From NCBI RefSeq assembly GCF_019279795.1, contig NC_056738.1, positions 401,630,309 to 401,694,308 of the forward strand: a stretch of 64,000 nucleotides of DNA, in the 5' to 3' direction. The DNA is from Protopterus annectens. Its lineage: Eukaryota; Chordata; Ceratodontiformes; Protopteridae. Below the pieces are notes generated by a model, which was not told where the DNA came from, did no database searches, and saw nothing but the letters and a program-made list of their open reading frames with translations. The position numbers were made by a program, and so were the translations under genes. Shown piece by piece: positions 61,901 to 64,000 of the stretch; position 1 is the stretch's first letter, and the number at the start of each line of letters is the position of its first letter.

Positions 61901-64000
61901 GAAGCTAAATTAAGTACACTTTTATCTGCATTTTTCATATAGTTCTGCCTTTTATTGATTTTCTTACTGAATATTAATTGAAGTGAATATTCTGGTCTCT
62001 CCATGTGTCTACAGAGATCTTGTTAGAAGTGTAGCCAGTGGTAACAGTGGTGGTAGTTTCACTTCTTTGATATTATGTTTAACTCGTAGCCTAAGAGGTT
62101 TGTTTTGCCATATAAGTGTTGCATCTTATGTTATTTCTGCTAAACAGCTAAGCTGTTGGCTGGCTAAGATTAACCTGCAATCAACTGTATGTATAAGCTA
62201 AATTAAGTACACTTTATCTACAATTTTTCATAAAGTACTGCATTTTATTGATTTTTTTCACTGAATATTAATTGAATTGAATATTGTAGTGTCTCTGTGT
62301 CTCTACAGGGAGCTTGTTAGAAATGTAGCCAGTGGTAACAGTGGGGGTAGTTTCACTTCTTTGATATTCTGTGTTTAACTCCTAGCCTAGGGGGTTTGTC
62401 TTGCCATATAAGTGTTAAATCTTGTGTTATTTCTGCTAAATATCTAAGCTGTTGGCTGGCTAAGATTAACCTGCAATCAACTGGATGTAGAAGCTAAATT
62501 AAGTACACGTTTATCTGCATTTTTTCATATAGTACTGCCTTTTATTGATTTTCTTACTGAATATTAATTGAAGTGAATATTCTGGTGTCTCTGTGTCTCT
62601 ACAGGAGCTTGTTAGAAGTGCAGCCAGTGGTAACACAGGGGGTAGTTTCACTTCTTTTATATTCTGTGTTTAACTCCTAGCCTAGGGGGTTTGTCTTGCC
62701 ATATAAGTGTTACATCTTGTGTTATTTCTGCTAAATATCTAAGCTGTTGGCTGGCTAAGATTAACCTGCAATCAACTGGATGTATAAGCTAAATTAAGTA
62801 CACTTTTATCTACATTTTTCATATAATACTGCATTTTATTGATTTTTTCACTGAATATTAATTGAATTGAATATTGTAGTCTCTCTGTGTCTCTACAGGG
62901 AGCTTGTTAGAAGTGTAGCCAGTGGTAACAGTGGGGGTAGTTTCACTTCTTTGATATTCTGTGTTTAACTCCTAGCCTAGGGGGTTTGTCTTGCCATATA
63001 AGTGTTACATCTTGTGTTATTTCTGCTAAATATCTAAGCTGTTGGCTGGCTAAGATTAACCTGCAATCAACTGGATGTATAAGCTAAATTAAGTACACTT
63101 TTATCTGCACTTTTTTCATATAGTACTGCATTTTATTGATTTTTTTCACTGAATATTAATTGAATTGAATATTGTGGTCTCTCTGTGTCTCTACAGGGAG
63201 CTTGTTAGAAGTGTAGCCAGTGGTAACAGTGGGGGTAGTTTCACTTCTTTGATATTCTGTGTTTAACTCCTAGCCTAGGGGGTTTGTCTTGCCATATAAG
63301 TGTTACATCTTGTGTTATTTCTGCTAAATATCTAAGCTGTTGGCTGGCTAAGATTAACCTGCAATCAACTGGATGTATAAGCTAAATTAAATACACTTTT
63401 ATCTGCACTTTTGCATATAGTATGGCATTTTATTCATTTTTTTTCACTGAATATTAATGGAATTGAATTTTGTTGTCTCTCTGTGTCTCTACAGGGAGCT
63501 TGTTAGAAGTGTAGCCAGTGGTAGTGAAAGTAGTTTCACTTCTTTGATATTCTGTGTTTAACTCCTAGCCTTGGGGTTTGTCTTGCCATATAAGTGTTAC
63601 ATCTTGTGTTATTTCTGCTAAATGTCTAAGTTGTTGGCTGGCTAAGATTAACCTGCAATCAACCAGATGTATAAGCTAAATTAAGTACACTTTTAGCTGC
63701 ACTTTTTTCATATAGTACTGCATTTTATTGTTTATTTTCACCGACTATTAATAGAATTGAATATTGTGGTCTCTCTGTCTCTGCAAGGACCTTGTTAGAA
63801 GTGCAGTCAGTGGTAACAGTGGGGATAGTTTTACTTCTTTAATATTCTAAATTTAACTCCTAGCCCAGGGGGTTTGTCTTCCCATATAAGGGTTATATAT
63901 TGTGTTTCTTGCTAAATATCTAAGCTGTTGGCTAGCTAAGATTAACCTGCAATCAGCTGAATGTATCAACTAAATTAAGTACACTTTTATCTGCACATTT
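43921..64000 (+). repeat. 297-bp satellite, mostly near-consensus monomers
   Basis: About 67 monomers to the end of the window. Many copies match one another almost base for base (for example 44220-44520, 46600-47010, 54890-55500, 58140-58440, 59030-59400 and 62880-63400), interleaved with diverged ones. Local events include loss of the tctctgtgtctctaca segment near 49571 and a 6-base tandem duplication ctggactggac near 51522. The window ends within the array, in a subtype (63785-63975) matching the odd patch in the third 4.6-kb unit. No other insertion was seen. Confidence 0.95.
55207..55503 (+). repeat. Reference monomer of the satellite (297 bp)
   Basis: A near-consensus copy to read the others against, phased at GGAGCTTGTTAG. 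Order of landmarks: GGAGCTTGTTAGAAGTG, the G-run agtgggggtag, ttctttgatattctg, cctagggggtttg, ttgccatataagtgttac, taaatatctaagctgttggc, aacctgcaatcaactgg, aagctaaattaagtacac, catatagtactgcatttt, then an AT-rich dyad (AATATT-AATT-G-AATT-G-AATATT) and a pyrimidine tract ending ctctacag. The same dyad and tract in the preceding copy are at 55162-55206. No CpG-rich segment and no CENP-B-like box were recognised. I could not connect the monomer to any known family by eye. Confidence 0.9.

Overview
The window is non-coding eukaryotic DNA, almost entirely repeats, most likely from a vertebrate with a large genome. Families present are decayed Jockey/CR1-type LINEs, a Tc1/mariner transposon, a DIRS-type tyrosine-recombinase retrotransposon, a Penelope-like element (PLE) and about 46 kb of one satellite. 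A salamander, caecilian or lungfish would fit, but the sequence does not decide between them. I found no host gene, tRNA or rRNA. Every coding stretch belongs to a mobile element, and all but part of the PLE carry frameshifts or stops.

Layout. (1) 1-5400: three LINE pieces (2-903 on +, about 910-1290 on -, about 2506-4543 on +) separated by unremarkable AT-rich DNA, with a worn tandem repeat near 4660-5290. (2) 5401-6923: a Tc1-family transposon with long inverted ends. Its right tip is missing exactly where the satellite begins. (3) 6924-64000: a satellite with a monomer of about 297 bp, roughly 155 copies, interrupted by a DIRS element (8033-15136, itself split by a LINE at 13403-14351), a 275-bp LINE scrap (35298-35572) and a PLE (36016-39588) flanked by a 15-bp target duplication.

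The satellite has internal architecture. From 15740 to 29547 there are three consecutive, nearly identical copies of a 4.6-kb higher-order unit (15 monomers plus one half monomer). From 29.5 to 45 kb, recognisable monomer subtypes recur at whole-monomer spacings (7, 9, 12, 36) once the later insertions are subtracted, which suggests an older, blurred higher-order pattern. From about 44 kb to the end the copies are mostly close to one consensus.

The most interesting object is the PLE. Its reverse transcriptase and GIY-YIG endonuclease lie in one frame broken by a single TGA. It is enclosed by two inverted arms of about 807 bp, nearly identical, so one strand could fold into a giant hairpin. 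Beyond the right arm is a 251-bp tail holding a sequence that can be laid out as a minimal type I hammerhead ribozyme (39377-39421).

History inferred from nesting: the LINE inserted into the DIRS after the DIRS entered the satellite or travelled with it; the PLE and DIRS entered the monomer only about 11 bp apart in monomer phase; the 4.6-kb triplication is recent because the copies differ little.
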